DNA of 64,000 bases, taken from positions 1,630,001 to 1,694,000 of the forward strand of contig JACGCM010000655.1 of the NCBI GenBank assembly GCA_014058105.1. Direction: 5' to 3'. This DNA is from Kingdonia uniflora (taxonomy: Eukaryota; Streptophyta; Magnoliopsida; Ranunculales; Circaeasteraceae). This document shows, in pieces, positions 47,102 through 56,724 of this stretch (position 1 is its first letter; every line of letters begins with the position of its first letter). Both the position numbers and the translations under genes were made by a program. Under the pieces are notes generated by a model. It was not told where the DNA came from and searched no databases. It saw only the letters and a program-made list of their open reading frames with translations.

Positions 47102-48912
47102 GTCACGAGTCTTCGCTTTCCATTGCGTCTGCTTTTCTTTCATATTTAACTCTGACGTAGCTCTAAAACACACGGAACCTATCTTGTTTTTTGAATACCT
47201 TTTCCCGCCTCTAAACTACTTAAAGCTAGCTCTGAGCTACTTGAAACCTTTGGCTTCCTAGACCTGCTATGCTAGACTAGATTGAAAGAAAAGGCCTAAG
47301 TAACCAAGCAAGAGACCCTTTTAATAGCTCTCTAGCTCCAATGCATCCTTTTTTTAGACAAGGTCCAAACTACGTTTTCTAAACTACGCTGGCTTTTGAT
47401 CCTGAAACTACGGCAGATAGCGAAGCGACTATAGACATGACTTAGGATCCTAAAAAAATAAACCAAAAACACGTTTCTTTCTTTCGTACGCAAGTAGAAG
47501 GAAAAAACCCCGAAGTTTCTGGTGTTAAAAAAGAAAGGAGAAATGTTGCTGCAACACACCCGCCTGGGACTCTGTTACGGCTATCCGATCGGCCAGTCAT
47601 GTCTGTAGATCACGCGATGACTCCTCCCTACTCGTCTCGTTCTCGTCGACCAGTGCGCTGCGCAGCAAAAAAGGCCATGGTGGTAGTAGGGAATCCATTC
47701 TTACTATCGAATAGTGGATCTTACTATCGAATAGCGGAATAGGGCCTCTCTAAAGGCGCACTACTGAGAGAGACCGTCTATGAATCGTCCCATCACGAGG
47801 TCAAGCCACACGGTTTAAAAAGGATCCTTATTCATTGTTCGCCTCATCAACGACCGCTAAACTACGCTCGCCCTTTTCTCCTTTACTTTTCCAGGATTAC
47901 GAACCTCTAAACTACACTATTGCAGATGGAGTTTGACTGTTTAAAAACGTCACGCTTCATGCAATCCGGTTGCCACTATAGACAGAAGACAGACATTACC
48001 CAAAAGAAAAGAGCATACTTGCGTACGGTGAAAAAAGAAAAGAGCATACTTGCGTACGGTGAAGAGATGAGGCCTTACGGTCCCTATCCCTAATAGATCC
48101 CTAAAAAGGGGTGTCTAGCTACGGGTTTTTGGCAGAGCATTGGGCCTATAGCTTCGGGGCCTGCTCCAAAAGAATAGCTACTTTCTTTTAGCGCTCGCCT
48201 AGCTCTTTTCTTTCCCGACTTGCGTACAGCGACCTAGCTCTTTTCTTTCGAATTGCTACCTAGCTCTTTTCTTTCCCGAAGCTACTTAGCTCTTTTATTT
48301 TCGAATCGATTCGAGGACCTCATTCTTCACTGTCGTAGCCCCTACCTTGAAAAGACCCTTTCCCTACGTCTTTTCTACTACAACCACAGTGGTAAACCAC
48401 TAGCGCTGCTATCGACGCTTCATTCTAGCCGTTCATTGCTAACTGTTAGCGAAGGAAAGGAAAAGAAGTCGTCATCACTCTGAGGATCCTTGTCTTTTCC
48501 TTTGTCTTTTTCTTTTCCTTTTTTCTGGCAAAAAAAAAACTACGGAATGCCTGGTGTGCACTCAATGCTCTTTTTGATAGATTGGTAGATGAAGCCTACT
48601 CTATATCTCCAGTGTAAGAATCCACGGTGTAAGAATAACTATTCTGACATCCCTTGGCCGGTTCGTCTCTTATTAAAGAGTAGTTTAGAGGAAGCTCTTG
48701 CTAAAGCTACAAGAATAGGTTCTGTTAGAGTTGCTAAAGCTACAAACTTTGGAGGCGTTGAGCTTTAAAAAGAGCTGAAATAAGGATGAAAGAAAAAGCA
48801 GTCCAATAGAGCTGTTTTTTAAGCGTAGCACGGAGAGTAAGCACGTAGTTTAGGATCCTATTTTAAAAAGACGAGTTTCTACACGGATAAAAAAACCAGT
48901 CTATTCATACGC

Positions 48913-49050
48913 TCACGGAACGCCCATACGCTATAGAGAAGGATCATGCCTCTAGATCCTTATATCGCTCATGGAACACCCAGTCTATTCATACGCTATA
49001 GAAGGATCATGCCTCTAGATCCTTCTATCGCTATAGAAGGATCTCATGCC
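48913..49050 (+). repeat. Repeats of CATACGCTATAGAAGGATCATGCC
   Basis: Three copies of ATACGCTATAGARAAGGATC or a near form, with ATGCCTCTAGATCCTT(A/C)TATCGC twice, interleaved over about 140 bp. Confidence 0.8.
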
Positions 49051-49140
49051 AATGATTGAAGGGATCGCGATTCAGCTATCGTCCGAAACCTGAGAAAGAC
49101 ATGCAAAGGTCCTGCTGCATACGCTGTCGACGCATACATC

Positions 49141-49218
49141 AGCCGTTCCAGTCAACGCCATTTTGCCTTCGTTAACCCCAGCCGTTCCAGTCAACGCCAT
49201 TTTGCCTTCGTGAACCCC
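49141..49218 (+). repeat. Tandem duplication, 2 x 39 bp
   Basis: AGCCGTTCCAGTCAACGCCA then TTTTGCCTTCGTKAACCCC, with a single mismatch (GTTAACC versus GTGAACC). Confidence 0.93.
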
Positions 49219-50751
49219 TATTCCAGATCATCATAGTCATCAAAAAAGCACCTTTCTTATAAGCCCCTTTCGTTGCTAAAGCTACCAGAGGCGTGTGAAT
49301 GTGGTTGACCTACGCTATCTTAGAAAGCCTCTAAACTACTTTTTTGGTCATCGCTATGTTTTGCTTATGCCTCTAAACTTTTTGCGCAAACGACGCAAAT
49401 ACCACGAGGTCGTCTTTCTTTGCGTCTCGAAACTACCTTATCCACCGTCTCGGAGCTCATCTTTATCATGGGCTCCCTACCATTTTTGAACCACTCTACT
49501 ACCTTGGATGCCTGCACCTTGACTTCGTTTTCATAAGGCTGACGCTCTTTTCGTACGCAAGTTTAGCGGGTCTCGTGTCCGGCTACCTCCCATTTTTGAA
49601 CCACTCTACTACGCTTGGATGCCTACACCTTTCCTTCGTTCCCATTTGCATCTTCCTTCTGGTTGCTTTAAAATGGTGTCCCCAAACTACCTTAGAAGCG
49701 AGGTCTTCTATAAAGAGCCTTCCTTGGTTCTGGCGCCTCGGTTTGGATCAGTTCTCTCTTACTTAGTGGACGCTTTTGAGTGCCGAAGCTAGAAAAGTGA
49801 CTCTGCATGAGTGGACGCCTGTAAGCCCCTAGCTGTTGGAGCCTATCCTCCTAGGCAGGCGGGATCTCAATAGGACTTGCATTGCAAAGCGACAAAGCGA
49901 TTAAAGAAAAGAGCTAGGACCATCATAGCACCAACTTGCGTACGGAAAATCCATCATAACTTACGTACTTTTTGTTGAAAAGAGGTGTTTTCCAAAGGCT
50001 TTAGCGATGGAAAGGCGCGAGTTATGATAAGGAGGTGGAGTTAAGATAAGGGCTTTCAAAATATACATTACGGACTTGCGTACGTTTAAAAGGGTTAGAG
50101 TTAATAAAGAGTTATGAGAAGGAGGCTATAAAAAAACCGGACTTGCGTACGTTTAAAAGGGGGTGACCTAGAAGTGCAAGGCTTTCTGCGTTCAGTCAAC
50201 CATAAGCGAGTGAAGAAGTTTCATAACATAGGGGAAGGGTAGACGAGTCAGAAAGCATTATGGGTACACAAAAGTGGCTAGGTAGACAAAACTCGTACGC
50301 TCTACCGAAACTGACTACTTGTGGTCCTTTTCTTTCTTTTTCGATCTTCCTTTCCTCGTACGCAAGTATGGGCTAAGTTCGAATCAGCCCTAAAACACAC
50401 CGAAGCTCCTAAACTACTGTCAACTTTTGAAAACCAGGCCTAAAGAAAAGGACCAGAGGAGGCCAGACACGAAAGTCAAAGACTAGGGAAGTGACATGCA
50501 CGCCGATTTTTCACTAGAAACCTATAAGGGCGCCTAGGTTCAGCGGTTTAAAAGGGCCAGAAGAATGGATTTGACCCCCAGCTATTGTTTGGCTATAGGT
50601 TTGTTGTGTTTTGGAGCGCGTATTCTTCTTTTTTTAGGCGTTAGTGAGTTAGGGCCAGTCTTCGGGGCCCCCTCTGGTCCTTTTCTATCTATATAGCTAT
50701 GGAGTTTCTTGACCCACCTTAGGATCCATTAGTTCTATGTGGGTGTGTTGC

Positions 50752-50838
50752 AGGGAAGGAACTCAGTGGTAGAGTGTCACCTTGTTTTTTTTGTGGAAGT
50801 AATCAGTGTACGCAAGTCGAGCCATCGCTTTTTCCCTT
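50752..50838 (+). pseudogene. trnV-GAC: Plastid-derived trnV-GAC remnant carrying a 9-bp insertion
   Basis: The first half matches plastid tRNA-Val(GAC) closely: AGGGA at the acceptor, then AACTCAGTGGTAGAGTG for the D-arm and TCACCTTG running into the anticodon stem. The anticodon itself (GAC) and the bases after it are replaced by a run of eight T, after which GTGGAAGTAATCAGT resumes the tRNA. The T-arm is interrupted: GTACGCAAG (50808-50816) lies between CAGT and TCGAGCC, and removing those nine bases restores the plastid sequence. The 3' acceptor is eroded to a TCCCT-like end. No anticodon remains, so this cannot be a working tRNA. It lies about 120 bp upstream of the rrn16 remnant in the same orientation, as in plastid inverted repeats, so one transfer event probably brought in both. 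Confidence 0.9.
50808..50816 (-). mobile_element. Family A 9-mer inserted in trnV T-arm
   Basis: GTACGCAAG (minus strand CTTGCGTAC) lies between CAGT and TCGAGCC of the plastid trnV remnant, where intact plastid genes have nothing. Exactly nine bases and no target duplication are needed to explain the difference. Confidence 0.85.
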
Positions 50839-50961
50839 GGGTGAGAGAAAAGAAAAAAAAAAGAGTGGGGTCTAAAGCCTTAGGAAGCCGTAAGGCTGGT
50901 TTTGTTTTGGGGCCTATCGTAGTTCTTTTCAGCGCTTTGTCGGAAGTGTAAAGCAAGATCA

Positions 50962-52134
50962 TCTTATGGAGAGTTCCTATCCTCTGTCTCTATCTATTGG
51001 TGGCGAAGGCTGGCTTTAAAATGCGATACACATGCAAGTCGGGAAGAAGGAAAAGAAGTGGTCTGTGTTTTGGAGGTGTTATGAAAAACGAGGTAGTGAG
51101 TTTGTCTAGAAGGGCTTGAAACGGCTGCTCCCTATGGCTGAAGAGCGCCCGGGCTCGCATCTGATTAGCTAGTTTTTGAGGCGCTATGCCATTGCCGAAC
51201 CTAGTTGCTGGTCCTCTCGGATGATCAGCCGCAAAGGGGCTTAGACAGGGGTGTGTTGAGGCGGCTTTAAAAGGGGCCTTTAAAAGGAAAGCCTGTTTAA
51301 AAAGAGAAGCGTGTAGGTCAAAGGCCTTATAGACGCCATTCGCTTCTTTTCCCGTGATCTGGCGAATAATGACTCAGAGGTGTGTTGCAGACAGAGGATG
51401 TTGTTAGCGTGTAGGCCGTCAAATCCCAACGCTCAACCGCAACACAGCCGTGGAAGCTACCGAGCTGGAGTACGGCAAGCGTTTGGAGGGGGTTATGGCA
51501 TTGGAAAGAAGACCTCGGGCTTTCACACTCTGCTGGCCAAGACGGACACCGAGAGACTGACGCTTAGGGGCCCAGTAGTCCTAGCCTTTTTCCTAAGCCT
51601 CTGGCGCTGTGCTAAGGCTAAAACCCAGTGCTTGATGCTTTGAGCCTACTACGTAGCCTCCCTCAAGAAGGAAAGTCCTCAGAAGGGGGCCGTTGGAGCG
51701 TGTGGTTGAATTCATTTCTCCGGCCCCAATAAAGAGACCTTTCGGCGAGGCGGTGTGCATGGCTAATGCAACCACAGCTCGTGCCTGTAGGGGTGAAGTC
51801 CTTTAGAGCCTCGTCTTTCGTTTCCACCCAGCCAGAGGAAGGAGAGGCTGTTTAAAACAAGTCATCATGCCCCCCCTATGCCCTGGGCGATACACTTGCT
51901 ACAAAGGCCGGGACAAAGAGTTTCGAACCTACCCACCGTGCTCACTTTGGATTGCAGGCCTTTGATCTAAAGTCAGATCGAAATAGCTAGGGCGTCGTTT
52001 CCGGGCCTTGTACACGCCGCTTTTTAAACACAAGACTCTAAGGCTCAAAGAGAAGTCCAAGACTGTGCCGGTTTTTTTTTGGAGTGAAGTCGTAAGAAGC
52101 ATATGATGGAAAAGAGGTGCGGCTGCTCCTTTTT
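50962..52134 (+). pseudogene. rrn16: Plastid-derived 16S rRNA gene remnant, heavily eroded
   Basis: Collinear with plastid 16S rRNA from end to end. Recognisable landmarks in order: TCTTATGGAGAGTTC at the 5' end; ACACATGCAAGTC near 51028; CTGATTAGCTAGTT near 51161; GGATGATCAGCC near 51219; ACAGAGGATG at 51391; GTCAAATCCCA near 51418; CAGTAGTCCTAGCC near 51573; GTCATCATGCCCC near 51861; GGGCCTTGTACAC near 52004; GGAGTGAAGTCGTAA at 52081; and a final GGTGCGGCTG then CTCCTTTTT. It spans about 1.17 kb against roughly 1.49 kb for an intact gene, so several segments are lost, including the conserved 530 loop, which is replaced by a stretch holding GGTGTGTTGCAG. Other micro-repeat sequence sits inside it (GGGTGTGTTG near 51250, TTTAAAAGG near 51270). 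Open frames across it are artefacts of rRNA sequence. It is an old mitochondrial plastid insertion, not a functional rRNA. Confidence 0.93.
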
Positions 52135-52175
52135 GTTTGGGGGTTGGTTTCACACTACTTCACACCCTTCGCGAG
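52135..52175 (+). other. Plastid rrn16-trnI spacer remnant
   Basis: Directly after the rrn16 end, the sequence GTTGGTTTCACACTACTTC and then ACACCC follows the plastid spacer that begins the rrn16-trnI(GAU) interval (GGTTTGACACTGCTTCACACCCC type). Similarity stops near 52175. No trnI or trnA sequence follows; the next recognisable item is the 41-bp tandem array at 52354. This marks the downstream edge of the plastid-derived tract. Confidence 0.6.
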
Positions 52176-52353
52176 ACTCCTCATCTCGTGCGTCAAGAAA
52201 GAGAAAGACTCGATGGCATAATGTCGTAGGCTACTAGGCCAAAAAAAACAAGGCGTGTTTTAAAGGCTTTAAAAGGAGCACGTAGTTTGAAAGCAAAACG
52301 CACCAAAGCTAGGATTTCGTAGCGGTCATTGAAAGAGCTAGGTCTCAGCTAGG

Positions 52354-52517
52354 GGTGATCCACGTAGTCGTTCCCCTACTGATACATATCCACCGGTGAT
52401 CCTCGTAGTCGTTCCCCTACTGCTACATATCCACCGGTGATCCTCGTAGTCGTTCCCCTACTGCTACATATCCACCGGTGATCCTCGTAGTCGTTCCCCT
52501 ACTGCTACATATCCACC
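52354..52517 (+). repeat. Tandem repeat, four 41-bp units
   Basis: Units start at 52354, 52395, 52436 and 52477 and read GGTGATCCTCGTAGTCGTTC, then CCCTACTGCTACATATCCACC. Unit 1 differs at two positions (CCACGTAG, CTGATACA); the others are identical, so amplification is recent. No spacers separate the units. The array starts about 180 bp after the plastid-derived tract ends. Confidence 0.95.
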
Positions 52518-52796
52518 TTGGATACCCTTCGCCACAAAGAAAAGAGATAGATGGAAGGAACCCCAATCGCCGTACGCAAGTTACATCTTGTGATTCGTCA
52601 ACACACCTTGCGAGGATCCTTCCGCGTGTCCACCTCTAAACTACTCTTTAATACTTGAAACTTACGTACGGTTACCTCCTTTTTAAACAGGTCGCTATGA
52701 GTTTTTGTCGCGTAGCTATAGCTGGGTAGATTGCCCGTCAGCGCACGTTCTTTTCTATTTGACACATTGTTGCAACGCCTTGGCCTTGGCCCTAAG

Positions 52797-52832
52797 CGGA
52801 CCTACGGACCTACGGACCTACGGACCTACTGT
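52797..52832 (+). repeat. GGACCTAC octamer, four tandem copies
   Basis: Four head-to-tail copies of CGGACCTA (equivalently GGACCTAC), followed by TGTAGGTGGGGTAGG, which partly reverses the unit. Short replication-slippage array. Confidence 0.85.
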
Positions 52833-53586
52833 AGGTGGGGTAGGAGAAGCATTTGCGTGTAGTGGGTTTGCTGTGTGTGTGTAAGAGAGCTTCGACCTAG
52901 CGACCCTATGGCCATTATGACTATGGAATTCGCGGGTGTGTTTTAGACGGGGTTTAAAACAATTCGCTCACAATGGGCACCTATGTTGGCCCCTAAGATT
53001 TCTACTTTGTGTAGCCTCGCCTTGAAAGACCTACGAACTCTCATTTCATGCATGATAGAAAGCAAGGGCCTACTTCCTATCACGTTAGGAATCCCGCACT
53101 ATCCCTCACCCCTATTCTCCAACTCAGAGTTCTGAATCCCAGACGACTGATCGCGAATCTTTTCTTCTTCCTTTTTACTCACTATAGACATTACCACTAC
53201 TAACTCTAGATCCTAGATCGCTGGCTCTCTATAAAGCCTTCTTCATCTTGCCTCTAAACTACCCTTGATCGACACTATGTCAACTCGGGAATGCCTAAGT
53301 GAAAGAGAAGGTATAGAGTGCTCTTGCGCTTCTGGAGCTCTTATCCAAATTGCCTCCACTTGCACCGTCTTTCTGCGTCTGGTCTATAGAATTGTTACTC
53401 TCGCGTCCGAAAAAGCATCAGCTAGGGAAAACTCAAGAGGTAGATAGTACCAAGAACTCTGCCTAAGCAATGTCCCCCGCCTTTCTTCTTCAAGTCTTCT
53501 TAAGTAGCCGTAGTTAAGGAAAAGCAGAAGAAGAAGGTGGAAGCCAGAGGTGTTTTCCAAAGCCATTAGCGCTAAAAGAAAGTAGC

Positions 53587-53608
53587 GTAGTTTAGGATCC
53601 TAAACTAC
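53587..53608. repeat. Family B palindrome, third perfect copy
   Basis: Perfect 22-bp palindrome, followed by AAAAAGGGCTAGACTTGCG so that a family A copy lies a few bases downstream. Such clustering of families is typical of the window. Confidence 0.88.
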
Positions 53609-53664
53609 AAAAAGGGCTAGACTTGCGTACGGAGTTGGTAGGCCTTTTTAAGGCCAAGCCTACA

Positions 53665-53688
53665 CGGACTTGCGTACGTTTAAAAGAG
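53665..53688 (+). repeat. Composite repeat CGGA-[9-mer]-GTTTAAAAGAG (filled form)
   Basis: CGGA, then CTTGCGTAC, then GTTTAAAAGAG. The same composite occurs filled near 19558, 39012, 50072, 50143, 53795, 60532 and, inverted, near 27132, 61618 and 61700. Two copies lack the 9-mer entirely (26985-26999, and 30150-30164 on the other strand). This family gives both filled and empty states of one dispersed sequence. Confidence 0.8.
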
Positions 53689-56350
53689 GGTGTAGTTTGG
53701 AAGCCGTACGCAAGTTTCAAGTAGCTCAGACTTGCGTACGGTGGTGCTAAAAGAAACTTGCGTACGCTAAAAGAAAGTAGCAATTTAAAAGGGTTAACGG
53801 ACTTGCGTACGTTTAAAAGAGTCAAAGGAGGTGTTTTCCATAATCAAAGTAGCAAAGAAAAGGTAGTTAAGGATCCTAAACTACAAAAAGCGCTAAGGTG
53901 GACTAGCGTAGCAATTAAAAAGGGCTAGAGGAAGCGCTGGAAGGGCTCGAGCAAGCCCACAACTGAAGAGAGCGTAGTTTGGAAGGATCCTTCAGTCTTC
54001 CTAAGGTTTGGAGCCTGGTCGCTCTCTTGCCTGGGCCTAAAAAAACACTGATTATCTTTATTCTATGTCTTCTATGCTATGGTATGAGGTAGTCAAAAGA
54101 AAGGTTTTGTATCACACCAAGCGTAGTTTAGAAATCACGCTTTCTTTCGCGTGGTGCAGGGATTCCTATGTGAAGAAAGAAAGGCTTTCGCACTAAGGAA
54201 AAGAGGCAAGGACATCGCTAAAAAAACCCAACGCTTTTTAGTCTGACCTAGTCTCGTCGTAGGGCCCGGTTAGCGTCTTTTGAAACTCCTCGGGTAGCAT
54301 AGGTAGGGCAGAGGACCTGGGATGGGTGAGGCAAAAGCGCGCTCTAAACTACCTACCCTAAACGGTTAGAGAACGATGCTGCATTGTATGGATGCCCAAA
54401 TGAAGCTTTCCTAAGAGGTGGTCCTAACTACTTGGTGGGTAAACCCTAGGATAACTAGGCACAAAACCCTAGGCTTTCCTTTCTCTCAAGTCAGCTGTGC
54501 ATCCACAAGTCAGCGCTATGTATACACGCAAGAGAGGTGAGATCTCCGGACCTATCGTCAGAAAGCGTGGGTCCAGGACGAGAAGAAGGATTATGATGCG
54601 AAAGAAAGATTTCGTTTTTTAAAGCAAAGAGCGAAAGCTGACGCTTCCTGTCTCAACGGCCGTCAAGTCAGCTTATTGATATCAAGCAGTAGCACCAACA
54701 GATCAAAAAAGCAAGTGTTGGAGTAGTGACAACGCAAGAAAGAGCAAGAAGACCAACAACGTTGGCGTTAGCCTCGGTGATGACCAAGGGTTAGGGTGTC
54801 ATAAGAAGGAGCAGTTTGCGTCAGATTTCGCAGTGGGTTTGTCTTTGGAGCTATTTTCGTAGTTTAGAGCTCATGCTTCGTGTCTGTAGCTCTGGATAGG
54901 ACAGACCAGCCAAAGACGCAGGCCTTTAAAGTAGGCCTTAGCTGGATTTGCGGGCCCTAGCTAACCGTGCAACGGCCTAGTAGGTGAATAGCCCATATAG
55001 CTATAGAAAAAACCATTAACATGCCCAAGAAGACCAACTGTTGGTCTTCTTGCTTCGCCAATGTTTTTTGCACCTGTCTTTTTTTAGGCCTACAAGACCA
55101 ACCCTACTCGCTCGTGCAAAGCAAGCACTAGCCCCCAAACTACGCTATTGTTCAACAATAAAAAGAAGATGCGCAGGAAGGCCTTTCGTCTCGCTTTTTC
55201 CTCTCTCAACCGCACCCCAACCTAACTGTCCTCGGTATTATGATGCAGCGCTACTCCCCCTCTAAAAGCCAATAATCCTTCATAAAGAATAGCTTGAGTT
55301 GGTCTTCTTGGACGCTTTGCCTAATAAGTCATTGATTCGTAGTGGGTTTGTCTATAGGCGCGCTACGTTCTAACTCTCTTATGCAGGCCGCTCTATGCCG
55401 AGGTGCAAGTAACCTAGAGCTCGAGTTCGCTTTTCTACGATTTGAAAGACCAACATGGTACGGCGTCTTTTTAACGTACGCAAGTTGCGTACGTAGTTTA
55501 GGATCCTTCTTCATCTTTTGGGCAGCTAACTAGTTTTTTTAACTAAGCAAGATGATGCTTCTGACTTCTAGGAAGCCTTCTTTCTTCGTACGCAAGTCTT
55601 TATTTTTTTTAAACAAGCAACTCATCGTACGCAAGTCCGAAAGATAGCCCTAGAAAGATAGCAATGGGGCCACACAGCGTTTTTCCTCTTGTGCAATTGT
55701 CCTTTCCTTCTTGCTCTAGGTTCAGCGCAATGCAAATCCCCGGATAGCCTAGATAGAGCGCCTTGGGGCCCCTAAAAAAGCGGTACGTTCTCCGTACGCA
55801 AGTTTTGTCTTTTACCCTTTCTGAACCTGAACGAGCGTGCATTGTTTTTTTACGTAGTTTAGAAGCTATCTTTCTTTTGGCTAGCTTCAGACGAGCTTTA
55901 AGAAAGCTATCGCGTAGGCCTAGTGGTTGGTCAGGATTGACCAACCAAATGTCTAGTTGTTTGGGCAGATCATAGGCAATCGCAGCTCAAAGCAACTTCA
56001 CTACCTCTTTTTAGAGAGCAAAGTACGTAAGTGTTTTTATTAACTCTTCTCGCACTTGCTACGCTAGTGCTCTTTATTTCTTGCTGGATTTCGCGCCCTG
56101 TTAGGGCTATGTTGCTAAGAAGAAATAAGCGGTGAGGGTAGCAGTAAGGGAGCATAGGAGCCGAGCTATAAAGTAGCTCAAACTCTTTTCTTTAGTAGCT
56201 AGCGGTAGTTTAGAAAACGCTTTGCTGCGGCTAAAGCTAAAGGCGTGGTCTAAACTACTAAAGCCCTAACCTGCACAAGGATCCTAGCTACTATGGGAGG
56301 AGTGGCTGTTAGTTGTTGACTGGCCGTAGCTTAGGTTCTTTCGTTGCCAA

Positions 56351-56617
56351 CGCAGCCTTTGTCCTTATTTCTCTCTCTATAGACTTTCCCACATTATATA
56401 GCACAAAAGGGTATGGGGACATTGGATCACCGTACGCAAGTTGCCAACTGCTAGACCTCTCTTCAGCACACCCCGGTACCATTTAGACTGATAGAGAAGG
56501 AAGGAGTGGACATACACTCCCAAATCCAGCCAATCATGTTCTAAACTTTGGAAAGTTTAGGGCCATAAGGATCTCAATGACAGCTTCCCACCTAACCATG
56601 TCATAGGCTTTCAACGC
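56351..56617 (-). pseudogene. LINE-type (non-LTR) reverse transcriptase fragment
   Basis: Read on the minus strand, this encodes in order the core motifs of a plant LINE reverse transcriptase: ALKAYDMVRWEAVIEILMAL, then FPKF (56617 down to about 56540); after a frameshift, WIWECMSTPSFSISLNGT; after a further disrupted stretch, QGDPMSPYPFVL when a 9-bp insertion is removed, then a basic IEREIRTKAA. The KAYD, C-STP-FS-NG and QGDPMSPY blocks are diagnostic of the family. Stops and frameshifts break it, and the catalytic FADD block downstream is missing. Two micro-repeats disrupt it: CAGCACACC (family C type) after the NGT block, and GTACGCAAG (56432-56440 on the plus strand) inside QGDP. It is nuclear DNA transferred to the mitochondrion and decayed. 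Confidence 0.87.
56432..56440 (-). mobile_element. Family A 9-mer inserted in the LINE QGDP motif
   Basis: On the minus strand the codons CAA (Q) and GGT (G) of QGDPMSPY are separated by CTTGCGTAC. Removal of exactly these nine bases gives CAAGGTGATCC, and no other 9-base window does so. The insertion is in frame but splits an invariant motif. Confidence 0.85.
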
Positions 56618-56642
56618 ATTAGGGCTGTGCATCTTCCTTTCC

Positions 56643-56724
56643 CTTTGTCTCTACTACAGGCGAACGCTTGTGGAGTCGCTAGCTCTGGTCATCAAACCTA
56701 AAGCCGCCGGTAGTAGAGACAAAG
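56643..56724. repeat. Inverted repeat with 15-bp perfect arms
   Basis: CTTTGTCTCTACTAC (56643-56657) and GTAGTAGAGACAAAG (56710-56724) are exact reverse complements separated by 52 bp. The similarity extends outward imperfectly (CTTTCC against GTGAAAAG). A third partial copy, CCTTGTCTCTATGGTAGTTCC, lies near 56759. It adjoins the LINE remnant on its 5' side. Confidence 0.6.

Larger units (their letters stand above)
38330..50751. other. Gene-free spacer
   Basis: No gene recognised. Beyond the listed arrays, it holds paired GATCC-CAAACTACAAACTACGAGCT repeats at 38.9-39.0 kb, direct repeats AATGGAACTAGAGCCTCTTT at 40.6-40.7 kb, CCAGTTCGAGATCAACA repeats near 42855-42895, AGAAAAGAGCATACTTGCGT repeats near 48005 and 48038, and the tRNA-like fragment at 45.1 kb. 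The interval 44.65-45.5 kb is comparatively free of family A. Confidence 0.5.
52518..56350. other. Gene-free spacer
   Basis: No gene recognised. Family A is very dense at 53.6-53.82 kb (six copies in about 200 bp, in both orientations) and 55.47-55.8 kb. At 55473-55493 two family A copies face each other, sharing AAGT/TTGC in the centre. Micro-repeats are few at 54.0-54.9 kb. Confidence 0.5.

Noticed and set aside
50376..50400. T-arm-like GGCTAAGTTCGAATCAGCCC
   Set aside because: It can form a small stem-loop with a GTTCGAAT loop, but there is no acceptor, D-arm or anticodon arm around it.
51380..51643. 87-codon frame
   Set aside because: It lies wholly within the plastid rrn16 remnant and is rRNA sequence read as protein.
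52354..52517. CRISPR-like periodic repeats
   Set aside because: Units are contiguous with no unique spacers, and no cas-like sequence exists. It is a plain tandem repeat.
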